The notes: generated by a model not told the origin, from the sequence alone. A stretch of 26,378 bases of DNA from an uncultured Brachyspira sp. (GCF_934747485.1 NZ_CAKVGN010000043.1:1-26378); one strand, 5' to 3'; shown: positions 1 to 9,047, counted from the stretch's first letter. Numbers and translations are program-made.

Positions 1-90
1 TATGATACACCTATGCTATACTTTAAGAAATTAAGGAATTCCTAACTGCAATATGTCTGGCTCCTGTGCATATTATTCTAAAAATTATCC

Positions 91-119
91 TTTCAAAAAA
101 AGGCATTTTAGGTTATAAT
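91..119 (+). promoter_or_regulatory. Possible promoter of the small zinc-ribbon gene
   Basis: A TATAAT -10 box at 114-119 is preceded, after a 17-base spacer, by a weak -35-like TTTCAA at 91-96. The leader to the GTG start at 138 would be very short. The AT-rich background makes chance boxes likely. Positions 1-90 show no gene, only a 10-base palindrome AGGAATTCCT. Confidence 0.3.
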
Positions 120-137
120 CTATAGAAAGGGATTATT

Positions 138-395
138 GTGAACATTATATTTATTATATTTATTATTATTATATTAATAATATTTATTTCCATGTTTGGG
201 ATACTATTTTTTGTATCTGGTATTAGTAAAATAGTTGATCTTATATCTTCTATAGTATTTAGAAATCATGAGGATTGTCCTTTTTGCAACACTAAAAATT
301 CTATGAGAATAATAAAGACATACAATGGATATAAGAAGATATGTAATAAGTGTAAATTTTCTGTAGAAGTGAAGGATAAAGAAGATAATAAGTAG
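138..395 (+). CDS. Small membrane protein with a zinc-ribbon tail
   Basis: This is an 85-residue protein with one long hydrophobic N-terminal segment (about residues 3-35). A short cytoplasmic tail follows, with two Cys pairs (CPFC at 47-50 and CNKC at 69-72) in the spacing of a four-Cys zinc ribbon. The start is GTG, supported by a purine-rich AAAGGG at 126-131. The product is probably membrane-anchored and zinc-binding, but the sequence does not show what it does. It runs toward a minus-strand tRNA gene. A similar zinc-ribbon fragment occurs at 17874-18002, so small proteins of this kind recur in this genome. The reading frame, start signal and paired cysteines make it a real gene; the function is unknown. 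Confidence 0.65.
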   Translation: MNIIFIIFIIIILIIFISMFGILFFVSGISKIVDLISSIVFRNHEDCPFCNTKNSMRIIKTYNGYKKICNKCKFSVEVKDKEDNK

Positions 396-406
396 AGATA
401 TATATT

Positions 407-487
407 TGCGAGGGGAGGGAATCGAACCCTCATGCCTAGGGCGCTAGATCCTAAGTCTAGTGCGTCTGCCAGTTCCGCCACCCTCGC
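407..487 (-). tRNA. tRNA-Leu (anticodon UAG)
   Basis: The minus strand folds into a complete class II tRNA. The acceptor stem GCGAGGG pairs with CCCTCGC, and the anticodon stem CTAGA/TCTAG carries loop CTTAGGA (anticodon UAG, reading CUA). A long variable arm (GCC/GGC stem) and a T-arm GAGGG-TTCGATT-CCCTC follow. The discriminator base is A at 407. The CCA end is not encoded, so it must be added after transcription. A T-rich stretch follows the 3' end. An open frame across this tRNA with a typical LADALD-like peptide is spurious. Confidence 0.97.
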
Positions 488-538
488 TTTTGTATCATTC
501 ATTATACATTAAAAATATTTTTTTGCAAGAAGTGTTTT

Positions 539-2158
539 ATGACTAAAGTTAAATTTTTTACAAACAAAATCAAAACTTTTTTTCAAAAGGAAATTTATTC
601 TATAGATACTGCTAATGTAAAGCCTGTTTATAGATTCTTAATTAACTTATACAGAGTAATAACATTTGCAATAACAGACTTTTTTAAAGATGATTGTACA
701 ATAAGAGCAGCATCTTTAACTTATCTTGTTACTCTTTCTTTTATACCAGCTTTAATAGTTGGTTTGTTTGTGCTTAGGATATTTAATATTTATCAAAACA
801 TATTCATTTTAATATTTGATTGGATGGAAAAAAATGCTCCTTTCTACGAACCTATGGTGAGGCAGATTTTAAATATTGCTGATAATACAGATTTAGCAAG
901 CTTTGGTATTATAGGTGTTATATCCACTTTAGTAAGTGCATGTTTGATACTTCATAATATTCAGAAATCACTTATAAAAATTTGGCGTGTAAAAATTAGA
1001 ACTTCTATACCAAGAGTTGCAGTAAATTATATTGCACTTCTAATATTAATTCCTGTTTCTATTGGTATATCTTTTACTCTAATAACTTATTCTTCTATAG
1101 CTTTATATTCTTTGCCTGCTATTTTAAGAATATTAATATCTTGGGTTACTCCTGTTATTGCTATGAGTATGCTTGTATTGTTTTCTTATGTATTAGTACC
1201 GCAGACTAAAGTTAATTGGTCTAATGCTTTAATATCTTCTGTGCTTGTGGCTGTTGCTATTATCACTTTATTTAGTGTATATTTTAAATTAAATATAAAT
1301 GTAAAAAATTATAAACAAATATTTGACAGCGATAAATATAAAACAGAATATATTGTGAGAGAAGTAAATCTGCTAAATAATAAAAATGATTTATCAGATA
1401 TAAAATTAGATAGAATAAGTTATAGAATAATAGAAGATGAAGGCACAGGAATATCTGCTGCTACTTATGAAAGAGAAATTATTTCAAGTAATAATTTATT
1501 TTTTACAAACTTTGCTCCAAACATATATGAGCAAGTGAGAAAGTATAATTTCCAATTAGATGACATAGTAACAATTACAAGCGAAAACTCTATTCTAACA
1601 AGTATAGAACCTGCAGAGTTATCATCAGCGAGTGCCTTTGCTCAGATACCTGTGCTTTTGCTTTTACTTTATATTGTATGGATAATTATTTTGTTTGGTG
1701 CAGAGTTAACATACTCGCTTCAATATTTCAGGTCTTATGGTGTGGATGTAACAAACATAAAATTATCTTTTGCAGAAAAGGAGCTTATCGCTTTAGAGTT
1801 TATGCATACAATAGCATATAGATTTATGAATAATAAAAAATGCATGTCTATGTATGATTTGGCAAGAGATTTAAAAGTAGCTCCTTCTGTTTTGAATGAT
1901 ATAGCAGACTCTTTAGAACAGGCTAAATATATAGTAAAAATAGTAGACGGTACAACAACTTCATATACATTAGCATGTCCTCCCGAGCATATAACTATAG
2001 GAGATATTTTGTATAATTTAAAAATGACTGGCGGGTTTAGAAGTAAACATCTTAACCGCAATGATAAATATAAGAATATTATATATCAAAATAAAGCAAT
2101 AACGCCTAAAGATTATAATACAACGCTTTTTAGCTCGGTTATGAATAAAAAGAAATAA
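539..2158 (+). CDS. BrkB/YihY-family inner-membrane protein with large loop insertion and C-terminal winged helix
   Basis: This 539-residue integral membrane protein shows the family hallmarks: an early AASLTYLVTLSFIPAL segment (about 57-72) and about six membrane helices (near 55-80, 120-140, 160-182, 190-220, 228-248 and 368-390). The last helix carries the LFGAEL motif typical of the family. Between helices 5 and 6 a polar insertion of about 110 residues (255-365) replaces the usual short loop. The C-terminal part (about 405-490) resembles an Rrf2-like winged helix, ending in the PPEHITIGDIL pattern seen in long BrkB relatives. The family was once called ribonuclease BN, but it is a membrane family of uncertain, possibly transport, function. 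The ATG start has only a weak purine tract upstream. It is monocistronic. Confidence 0.85.
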   Translation: MTKVKFFTNKIKTFFQKEIYSIDTANVKPVYRFLINLYRVITFAITDFFKDDCTIRAASLTYLVTLSFIPALIVGLFVLRIFNIYQNIFILIFDWMEKNAPFYEPMVRQILNIADNTDLASFGIIGVISTLVSACLILHNIQKSLIKIWRVKIRTSIPRVAVNYIALLILIPVSIGISFTLITYSSIALYSLPAILRILISWVTPVIAMSMLVLFSYVLVPQTKVNWSNALISSVLVAVAIITLFSVYFKLNINVKNYKQIFDSDKYKTEYIVREVNLLNNKNDLSDIKLDRISYRIIEDEGTGISAATYEREIISSNNLFFTNFAPNIYEQVRKYNFQLDDIVTITSENSILTSIEPAELSSASAFAQIPVLLLLLYIVWIIILFGAELTYSLQYFRSYGVDVTNIKLSFAEKELIALEFMHTIAYRFMNNKKCMSMYDLARDLKVAPSVLNDIADSLEQAKYIVKIVDGTTTSYTLACPPEHITIGDILYNLKMTGGFRSKHLNRNDKYKNIIYQNKAITPKDYNTTLFSSVMNKKK

Positions 2159-2203
2159 TTTTAGTTATTCTTCTTCTATAACTAATAGCATTTATTATCA
2201 TTA

Positions 2204-2228
2204 AAAAATCCTTTTAAGAAGGATAATT
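2204..2228. terminator. Bidirectional terminator between convergent genes
   Basis: The inverted repeat ATCCTT/AAGGAT (2208-2213 and 2219-2224) with a 5-base loop is flanked by an A-run on the left and a T-run on the right. It lies between the BrkB gene (plus) and the PD-(D/E)XK-like gene (minus), so it can serve both. Confidence 0.65.
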
Positions 2229-2287
2229 TTTATTATATATTTTATTTATTATTTATCGATATTTTTATATTTGTAAGGTATAAGAAT

Positions 2288-2827
2288 TTATTTAATATAT
2301 TCAAGTTTCTTTTTAGCTGTTTTATAATCTAAAACTTGTACTTCTTTAATATTCCACATTTTACCTAATGGGCATATTAAAAATTTTTTAATACTACCTT
2401 CTATTTCTCTTGAAACATCTATAAAGTTTGTTTTTGATTTTGCATCTAATTTTTCAAATATAATATATATTTTTAATTCTTCATCACCAGAATAATTTTT
2501 ATTTAATTTATTTAATACTTCAAATATATAATTATTTTTAGAATATAATGCTGTTTTTAATAAAGCAGAAGAATGCAATGCCTTATCCGTACAATCTTCT
2601 CTTAATGCTCTTTTAGATGGACTATCTGATTTTTTACATTCTATTAAATCAATATGCATATCATGACAATAACAAAAATCCATTTCTTTCATTCCGCCAT
2701 AATTTTTTTCATTATTATCTTGGCAAACTTCGTAATTTTTTTGATTTTTTATGTAGAATTTATTTTCAGAAAGTCTAAAATATGAATTATCTTTAAACTC
2801 TATAAGCCATTCAGTATTATCGCTCAA
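2288..2827 (-). CDS. Partner protein of the AAA ATPase, candidate PD-(D/E)XK nuclease
   Basis: This is a 179-residue soluble protein of no family I can name. It contains a compact acidic patch: E48 and D50 (KEMDF), then, twelve residues after D50, the strand IDLIECKK with E63 and K65. This is the D-x(n)-(D/E)-x-K layout of PD-(D/E)XK nucleases. A mixed alpha/beta C-terminal half follows (strand KIYIIF near 119-124). Its start codon overlaps the stop of the upstream ATPase by 4 bases (2824-2827), so the two are translationally coupled and presumably form one complex. Pairing an OLD/RecF-like ATPase with a nuclease-like partner is typical of anti-phage systems. The nuclease assignment rests on the motif alone. 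An Abi-like or purely regulatory partner is also possible. Confidence 0.7.
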   Translation of the reverse strand: MSDNTEWLIEFKDNSYFRLSENKFYIKNQKNYEVCQDNNEKNYGGMKEMDFCYCHDMHIDLIECKKSDSPSKRALREDCTDKALHSSALLKTALYSKNNYIFEVLNKLNKNYSGDEELKIYIIFEKLDAKSKTNFIDVSREIEGSIKKFLICPLGKMWNIKEVQVLDYKTAKKKLEYIK

Positions 2828-3837
2828 CTTTTACTCTCCACAAACATATCATAAGCCTCATCAGATATTGAATTATCTGGAAACTCTTTTGATAAATCAT
2901 AAGCTCCGTCTATTCTCGTATGATTATCTTCTTTTATAAAGAAATATACATTTATAGGATAATTATCTTTTACAGCAATATTGCTAAGCTGATTTAATAC
3001 AAATGAATTATGACTAGCCATAAATATTTGTACACCTTCTTTTGAAATATCAACTAAAAATCTCATAAGCTCACGAACCATTTTAGGATGCAAACTGTTT
3101 TCAGGCTCATCAATAAATAAAATGCTTTTCTTTGTTAAATTGCCTGTACTATGAAGAACTTCAAATATTCCTAATTTTTTTATTCCTTCAGCCGTTATAT
3201 TAATATTATAAATATTGCCGTCATTTTTATAATAATTAACAGCATTAGTATTTTTATCTATTTGTATATTGCCATTATAAAAATCATATTTGTTTTTAAA
3301 AAAGCTTAATAATTCTTTTTCATCAATATTTTTTTTAGCAAGTATTTCGTAAATTATATCAGTATATGAATCATCAAATCCACTTTCTATATTTTGATTT
3401 TTAAGATAAATAATAGAATTCATAATTGATAAAATTTCTTTAGCAGGTATGAACAGAGGTTTATAATCATAATTGTAACCATTAATTTTATTATTTGAAT
3501 TGATTATAGTATTATTACTATTTACAACAGAGATACTAAAATCAATTGTACTTTCATTATATAAATAAAGATTTTTTAGTTTATAAGTAGGAGTATAACT
3601 TACTCCATATTGAAAATTATTAAAAGTATAAAGATTATTAATATACTGAAATATATTACAAACTCTCATATTTTTATTTTTTATGTTTTTAAGTTGATGA
3701 CTTATACAATATAAAAATTTTAATATTGTAGTTTTTCCTGTATCGTTTTCGCCTACGAATAAATTAACATTTGCAAAATTATTAAACTTGGCATTTTTAA
3801 ATTGTCTGTAATCACGAATTTCAAAATTTTGTATCAT
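2824..3837 (-). CDS. OLD/RecF-like AAA ATPase (AAA_15/AAA_21 type)
   Basis: This is a 337-residue ABC-fold ATPase. Its N-terminal strand MIQNFEIRDYRQFKN leads into Walker A GENDTGKTT (29-37). The middle has the family's FIPAKEILSIM segment (129-139). Near the C-terminus are a signature-like helix (about 216-228), Walker B ILFIDEPEN (239-247, catalytic E244) and the switch histidine in MASHNS (H276). The tail NSISDEAYDMF (322-332) is typical of stand-alone AAA_21 proteins. There is no coiled-coil insertion as in RecF or SMC proteins and no TOPRIM domain as in OLD, so the effector is probably the coupled downstream gene. The ATG is preceded by a weak AGGT. Such ATPases act as phage-triggered switches in several two-gene defence systems (PARIS and AbiL are examples of the logic); which system this is cannot be told from sequence alone. 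Confidence 0.85.
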   Translation of the reverse strand: MIQNFEIRDYRQFKNAKFNNFANVNLFVGENDTGKTTILKFLYCISHQLKNIKNKNMRVCNIFQYINNLYTFNNFQYGVSYTPTYKLKNLYLYNESTIDFSISVVNSNNTIINSNNKINGYNYDYKPLFIPAKEILSIMNSIIYLKNQNIESGFDDSYTDIIYEILAKKNIDEKELLSFFKNKYDFYNGNIQIDKNTNAVNYYKNDGNIYNINITAEGIKKLGIFEVLHSTGNLTKKSILFIDEPENSLHPKMVRELMRFLVDISKEGVQIFMASHNSFVLNQLSNIAVKDNYPINVYFFIKEDNHTRIDGAYDLSKEFPDNSISDEAYDMFVESKS

Positions 3838-4091
3838 AAAAATAACCTAATTATAACATTATGATAATATTCTATAATATATTTTTATTATTTCAAATAT
3901 TTAATAAAATTAAACATTTTATAGTTAGCATATAAATATTATTAAAAATGCACTTTTTGCAACTTTGACAAAGTCCACACCGTATAACAGCGAGAAAAAG
4001 AACAACAAAAAAGTTGATAAAAATAATAATTTGTTTATTTAATTTTCAAATATTATAATTCGCTAATTTTGCAACACAAATAGTTTTATAT
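3838..4091. other. Intergenic stretch with a non-AT-rich patch and short palindrome
   Basis: No gene is visible. Most of it is AT-rich, but 3949-3995 stands out by its base composition and contains the odd-centred palindrome ACTTTG-A-CAAAGT (3962-3974). Upstream of the ATPase there is a TATAAT on the minus strand (3850-3855) without a convincing -35 box. The patch may be a remnant of a dispersed repeat or an operator for the ATPase pair. Confidence 0.4.
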
Positions 4092-4139
4092 AATAATAGA
4101 CACGGCTATAATTTAACAATTATAACCATATCTATTATT
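4092..4139. terminator. Terminator of the permease-lacZ operon
   Basis: A long nested inverted repeat: AATAATAGA at 4092-4100 pairs with TCTATTATT at 4131-4139. Inside it GGCTATAATT pairs with AATTATAACC around a TAAC loop (one wobble). It begins 12 bases past the lacZ stop on the minus strand and is followed by AT-rich sequence. Confidence 0.6.
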
Positions 4140-4150
4140 TTTATATATTA

Positions 4151-7100
4151 TTATTTATATCTTCTTTTAGCTTCTATATAATCAGAAATCTCTTTTGCAG
4201 AATATGCACTCAATCTTACTTTAAACTCAAAATCTTCAAATTTACATCTATAAGGTTCTAATTGATCCTGTCCGCATGAATGAGTACCAAGTCCGTTTTG
4301 TTTATATTCCAATCTAAATGATATAAAGTCACTTTTTTTGATTTCATGTCTATGCTTAGCTTGCTCTAAATCACTTATAGTATAGAAATGAGCACTAAAA
4401 TCCATACTCTTTTCAGCTACAGCCATAAGCCCTATTTGACGCATACTTTGTAATCTTACCCATTTAACATCTGTTCTGTTTCCATTCTCTTGAGGTTTAA
4501 CATAGTTAGTATGAGTTGATTCTACATCTGAGTCATATACTCCAAATAGATTAGCTTGTTTTGAATCAGAATAAGATTCACCAGGACCTCTTCCGTACCA
4601 TCTTAATAAATCATATTCCTTAGCTATTTCAAAATCTAATCCTATTCTAGGAAGCATTTTAGGTATTACAGATAATCCTCTCATAGCTTCGCTTGCAGAA
4701 CCTTCAGATGATAATAGAGATGGGTGAGGTTCTTTCATACCTGATGCCTTTCCAGATACAGATAATAATACATTGCCGTCATCTAACACTTCATATATGT
4801 ACTTAGATTCATAATACCAAGCAGCATTAGGAGCAGAGTTTATTGTATCTACTTCTATTATTATAGAATTGTTTGTTTCTTTTAATACAACACTCTCAGT
4901 AGATTCTCTCATTAGATGTACAAAGTATTGTTTTTTCCATTCCTCTAATATATACATATCATTATCTATAGGAGCTCTCCAGAATCCTAAAGCAGGACCT
5001 TTTTTTATAATAAGCTCTCCGTCATAACTCCAAGTTATTATATTACCCAATACTTTATCAAATCTAATTATAGATTTACCACTATGTATTTCATACTCAA
5101 AATCTTTCTCTATTATTTTTGGCTTAGAAGTTAGATTAATAACAGGGCTTTCTTTTTTAACAGGCAATAAGAATTGTGCTGTTGCTATTTTATGTTCAGT
5201 AGTTGCCCATGCATTTTCTTTTCTTAATTTAAATACTATATTTAGATAATAATCAACTCCAACTTTAATATTGAAATTATCTACATTAATAGTAAACTCT
5301 TTAGAAGTATATGGTTTAATACCTTTAATCTCTTCATAAATAGTATCACTGTATATAACTTCATTTTCAGAGTTACATATACTCCAGTTTAATTCTAAAT
5401 GATCAAGAGTGATAAAATCATATCTGTTAGTTACTCTTATTTTATAGCTGCCGCTGTCTAGTATTTCAACTAAAACAGGTTCAAATATTTTTTTAAGCTC
5501 TATCAAACCAGGAGAAGGCACTCTATCAGGCATTAATAAACCATCAATACAGAAGTTTCCATTAGTAGGGTCATCGCCAAAATCCCCGCCGTAAGCATAA
5601 TAAGGAGTTCCATTTTCATCATGCTGCAATATACCATGATCATACCATTCCCATATAAATCCGCCCTGTAAGAAAGGATATTTATAGAATAATTCTTGAT
5701 ATTCTAATAATCCTCCAGGTCCATTACCCATAGCATGACAATATTCGCATAAAATATGAGGTTTTGTAGTAGTAGCAATAATGTCTTTCATCAATCTTCC
5801 AGGACTATATCTTTCTTTAATCCAAGTGTACATTGTACTATTTACATCAGCAACCTCAACTTTCATATCGCCTTCATAATGAACCAATCTTGTAGGATCT
5901 GCTTCTTTACAATATTTAGCCATAGAAACAAAATTACATCCGAATGCCGATTCATTACCCAAAGACCACATAATAATAGAAGGATGGTTTTTATCTCTTT
6001 TTAGAGTTCTTATAATTCTATCTAAATAAGCTTCTTCCCAATCCTTATCATCTGTAATCCAAGTATAATGTGTAGATAATTCAAAACCATGACATTCCAA
6101 ATCAGCTTCATCCATTACATAGAATCCTAATTTATCAGCTAATTTATATAAATAAGGAGAATCAGGATAATGAGAAGTTCTTATGGCATTAATATTATGT
6201 TTTTTCATTAATAACATATCTTTTAATATGTCTTCTTCAGAAACCACTCTTCCGTATACCGGATGATAATCATGTCTGTTTACCCCTTTTATTAAAATAG
6301 GAGTTCCATTAACTCTAAACTGTTTGTTTTTAGTATCAACATCTATATCTCTGAAACCTACACAATGAGTAATAGTTTCTATAGTATTATTATTTTCAAT
6401 TACATTTATAACCAATGTATATAAATTTGGCTCTTCAGCATTCCATAATAATACATTTGAAACTTCTTTAGAGAATTTTATATTTTTGTTTTCAAAATTT
6501 GTTTCTTCTTCAAATACTATATTATTATTTTTATCGAGCAGCTTAATTAAAGCCTTTCTATTTTTACAATCTTCATAAGCATCTAATTTAACTGATAAAT
6601 CTGATTTTGTATAATTATCTTTCATAAAAGTATTTATAGTAAAATCAAATATTCCATTTTTAGGCTCTACTAAAAGCTCAACATCTCTAAATATTCCGCT
6701 AAGCCACCACATATCTTGATCTTCTAAATAAGTACCGTCAGTCCATTGATAAACTTTAACAGCAATTAAGTTTTCACCCTCTTTTACAAATTTAGATATA
6801 TCAAATTCCGCAGTTAATCTTGCCCCCTTAGAAAAGCCTGCAAACTCTCCATTAACCCAAAAATGAAAACCAGAATCAACACCATGAAATCTAATTATCA
6901 TTTTATTTTTAACATCCTCAGCAGAAACATTAAAATATTTTCTGTATAATCCAGTAGGATTAAAAGAAGGTACATAAGGTGGTCTTATAGAAAAATTGTA
7001 CCATAAATCAGAATAATGCATCTTTCCATATCCATCTAACTGCCAATTATGCGGTACAGATACTTTATTCCAGCTCTCATCTAATAAATAATCTTTCTTC

Positions 7101-7303
7101 TCGAAATTTTTAGGTGCATAGTCTGTAGATTCTATAAACTTAAAATCCCAAGCTCCATTTAAAAGTGAATATCCATAAGTGTTTAAATTATCGCCATATA
7201 ATGCCGCCTCTTCATTTTTATATGCTACAAATGATGTTCTAGCATCTAAACGATTTCTATGCATTAAATGTATATTTTCAAAATCTTTGTATTCTCTTTT
7301 CAT
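4151..7303 (-). CDS. lacZ: Beta-galactosidase, glycoside hydrolase family 2 (LacZ type)
   Basis: This cytoplasmic enzyme hydrolyses terminal beta-galactosides such as lactose. About 1050 residues is the full length of E. coli-type LacZ. It shows the sugar-binding domain (YRKYFNV...FHGVDSGFHFWVNG), an immunoglobulin-like domain, the TIM barrel and the C-terminal beta-sandwich (GRGPGESYSDSK). Barrel motifs are NRHDYHP, DEADLECHGFE, the acid/base glutamate in WSLGNES (E451) and the nucleophile in ILCEYCHAMGN (E520). No signal peptide is present. A longer frame begins at 7315, but the ATG at 7303 has a GGAG six bases upstream (7309-7312) and lies two bases after the permease stop, so I prefer it. 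It is the second gene of a two-gene operon with an amino-acid permease; no sugar transporter or regulator is nearby. A hairpin follows the gene. Confidence 0.96.
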   Translation of the reverse strand: MKREYKDFENIHLMHRNRLDARTSFVAYKNEEAALYGDNLNTYGYSLLNGAWDFKFIESTDYAPKNFEKKDYLLDESWNKVSVPHNWQLDGYGKMHYSDLWYNFSIRPPYVPSFNPTGLYRKYFNVSAEDVKNKMIIRFHGVDSGFHFWVNGEFAGFSKGARLTAEFDISKFVKEGENLIAVKVYQWTDGTYLEDQDMWWLSGIFRDVELLVEPKNGIFDFTINTFMKDNYTKSDLSVKLDAYEDCKNRKALIKLLDKNNNIVFEEETNFENKNIKFSKEVSNVLLWNAEEPNLYTLVINVIENNNTIETITHCVGFRDIDVDTKNKQFRVNGTPILIKGVNRHDYHPVYGRVVSEEDILKDMLLMKKHNINAIRTSHYPDSPYLYKLADKLGFYVMDEADLECHGFELSTHYTWITDDKDWEEAYLDRIIRTLKRDKNHPSIIMWSLGNESAFGCNFVSMAKYCKEADPTRLVHYEGDMKVEVADVNSTMYTWIKERYSPGRLMKDIIATTTKPHILCEYCHAMGNGPGGLLEYQELFYKYPFLQGGFIWEWYDHGILQHDENGTPYYAYGGDFGDDPTNGNFCIDGLLMPDRVPSPGLIELKKIFEPVLVEILDSGSYKIRVTNRYDFITLDHLELNWSICNSENEVIYSDTIYEEIKGIKPYTSKEFTINVDNFNIKVGVDYYLNIVFKLRKENAWATTEHKIATAQFLLPVKKESPVINLTSKPKIIEKDFEYEIHSGKSIIRFDKVLGNIITWSYDGELIIKKGPALGFWRAPIDNDMYILEEWKKQYFVHLMRESTESVVLKETNNSIIIEVDTINSAPNAAWYYESKYIYEVLDDGNVLLSVSGKASGMKEPHPSLLSSEGSASEAMRGLSVIPKMLPRIGLDFEIAKEYDLLRWYGRGPGESYSDSKQANLFGVYDSDVESTHTNYVKPQENGNRTDVKWVRLQSMRQIGLMAVAEKSMDFSAHFYTISDLEQAKHRHEIKKSDFISFRLEYKQNGLGTHSCGQDQLEPYRCKFEDFEFKVRLSAYSAKEISDYIEAKRRYK

Positions 7304-7305
7304 TT

Positions 7306-8757
7306 TTAACTCCATTTATTATTCTTTTGTCCTCTATACCATAATAGAAAAGCAAAACCTAAAAATATTACTACACCGCCAATTTGATATAAAACTGCAA
7401 ATACTGGGTGAGGTGTTCCTTTAGGCAATGTACCGCCTTTCATTAATATAAATATAGACTCTAATGGCACTATTGATATGATAAATGTTATAGAAAATAA
7501 TATAAGCAATAACACACCGCACAATATACCTATAGTAGGATTATTAGATAATTTAAAATCTCTTTTTGTTTGTTCATGATTTCTTCTAAAATTAATATAA
7601 GCTACTAAAAAGAATAATACAGGCAATAAAGATGTAGAAGCTGTCATATTTATCAAAAATTTTAATAATCCATCAACTTCGCCTATTCCAAGACCAGGTA
7701 TGATTAATATAATACTAACAACTATAGCCTGCAAATACAATGCATTGACAGGTGTTCCGTCATCAGTAAGTTTTGTAATTTTTTCAGGCAATATTCCTTT
7801 AGGTGTTTCAGAGAAAAATACTTTTACAGGTGCAGATGCCCATAATACTAAACTGCCTGCAGAAGCTAAAAACAAAATAAGTCCAACCACATTAGAAATC
7901 CCTTTAGTGATACCAATATTAGCACCTAATAAATTAAAAGCATCATACATAACATTACTATAATTATTTTCCAATATATTAGTTGGTATAATAAGTCCAA
8001 CAGCTATACAACCCAAAGAATAAACTACTCCAACAAACAATGCTGAAAATATCATAGTTTTTATAAACGACTTATTTCCGCCTTTTAAGTCTTTAATATA
8101 TACCCCTATACTTTCAGCTCCTCCAACAGCTTGTAATATCCAAGCAAAAGTTGCTATGTAATTAAAATCAAATTTTGGTGTTATAGTTTCAGCAGAAAAA
8201 GTTTGAGCCGGTTCTTTGCCGAATATAAATACCAAAGCAAATGCTATTACTATAAATACTATACCCATAATCAATCTAGCACTGCCTGATATATTTGTAA
8301 CCATTGATATACCTTTAGCTCCTTTTGTAGTTATGAAAGTAGCTATCCATAATAAAATAATTGATATTATAGATACTATTAAAGAGCCTTCTTCTGGAAA
8401 TATGTTTTTACCTAAAAATGTATATGATAATGATATGATCATTCCAGGCAATATTGAAGAAAAGAAAAACAAGTTTACAAAGAAGTAAGTCCAAGAGGCA
8501 ACAAAAGCCCATTTATCGCCTAAAGAGCTTTTTATCCAGCTTGTATATCCAGACTCACTGTCTGGGTTGGCCGAAGCAAATTCCCCTATCATTAAAGAAA
8601 ATGGTATAAAGTATGCTATAGTAGCAAACATAAATGATGGAATACTAGCGAGACCTATGCTTACACTGTTATTGATAACTTGGTTAAAGCTAAATATAGC
8701 CGTAAAAGTCATCATTAACAGGGCAAAAGATCCTATAGTCTTTCTATCGTTTGACAT
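7306..8757 (-). CDS. APC-superfamily amino-acid permease/antiporter (YjeM-like)
   Basis: This 483-residue inner-membrane transporter has about 12 hydrophobic helices. Its N-terminal half follows the APC pattern of the glutamate/GABA-antiporter and YjeM group: a FSFNQVINNS helix, then IPFSLMIGEFA, then SGYTSWIKSSLG as in YjeM's SWMNNSVG region. A helix with VGGAESIGVYIKDLKGG corresponds to the conserved E-containing helix 6 of the group. The substrate is probably an amino acid or its decarboxylation product; the sequence does not say which. The ATG is preceded by AGGAG (8765-8769). It is the first gene of an operon with lacZ, whose SD sequence overlaps its stop region. No decarboxylase gene lies beside it, which argues against a simple acid-resistance pair. 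Confidence 0.85.
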   Translation of the reverse strand: MSNDRKTIGSFALLMMTFTAIFSFNQVINNSVSIGLASIPSFMFATIAYFIPFSLMIGEFASANPDSESGYTSWIKSSLGDKWAFVASWTYFFVNLFFFSSILPGMIISLSYTFLGKNIFPEEGSLIVSIISIILLWIATFITTKGAKGISMVTNISGSARLIMGIVFIVIAFALVFIFGKEPAQTFSAETITPKFDFNYIATFAWILQAVGGAESIGVYIKDLKGGNKSFIKTMIFSALFVGVVYSLGCIAVGLIIPTNILENNYSNVMYDAFNLLGANIGITKGISNVVGLILFLASAGSLVLWASAPVKVFFSETPKGILPEKITKLTDDGTPVNALYLQAIVVSIILIIPGLGIGEVDGLLKFLINMTASTSLLPVLFFLVAYINFRRNHEQTKRDFKLSNNPTIGILCGVLLLILFSITFIISIVPLESIFILMKGGTLPKGTPHPVFAVLYQIGGVVIFLGFAFLLWYRGQKNNKWS

Positions 8758-8792
8758 TTTATAACTCCTATATTGAAAAATTAATAATATAG

Positions 8793-8820
8793 AGTATATT
8801 CACTAAAACTTATTAATCAA
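8793..8820 (-). promoter_or_regulatory. Likely promoter of the permease-lacZ operon
   Basis: On the minus strand TTGATT (8815-8820) and TATACT (8793-8798) are separated by 16 bases, placed about 36 bases upstream of the permease ATG. The remaining divergent spacer up to 9047 is AT-rich and shows no other clear structure. Confidence 0.5.
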
Positions 8821-9047
8821 CAAAAATTCTCATTTTTTTTACAAAAAAGTATAAAAAAAATACATTTATTAACAAAAAAATTACTACAAGAAGTTTTTAT
8901 GCGTTGTTATATATAACAATATTGTGAAATTAATAATACATATAAAATATAATTTTATTAGAAAATAAATATCAATAATTGCTCTTTTAGATATTTTTAT
9001 TTTAATATATAATTAAAAAAATAAATATTTTAATATAGGCAAACAAA

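Noticed and set aside
266..502. Minus-strand frame of 78 residues containing an LADALD-type peptide
   Set aside because: It is a translation of the tRNA-Leu gene, a well-known false frame.
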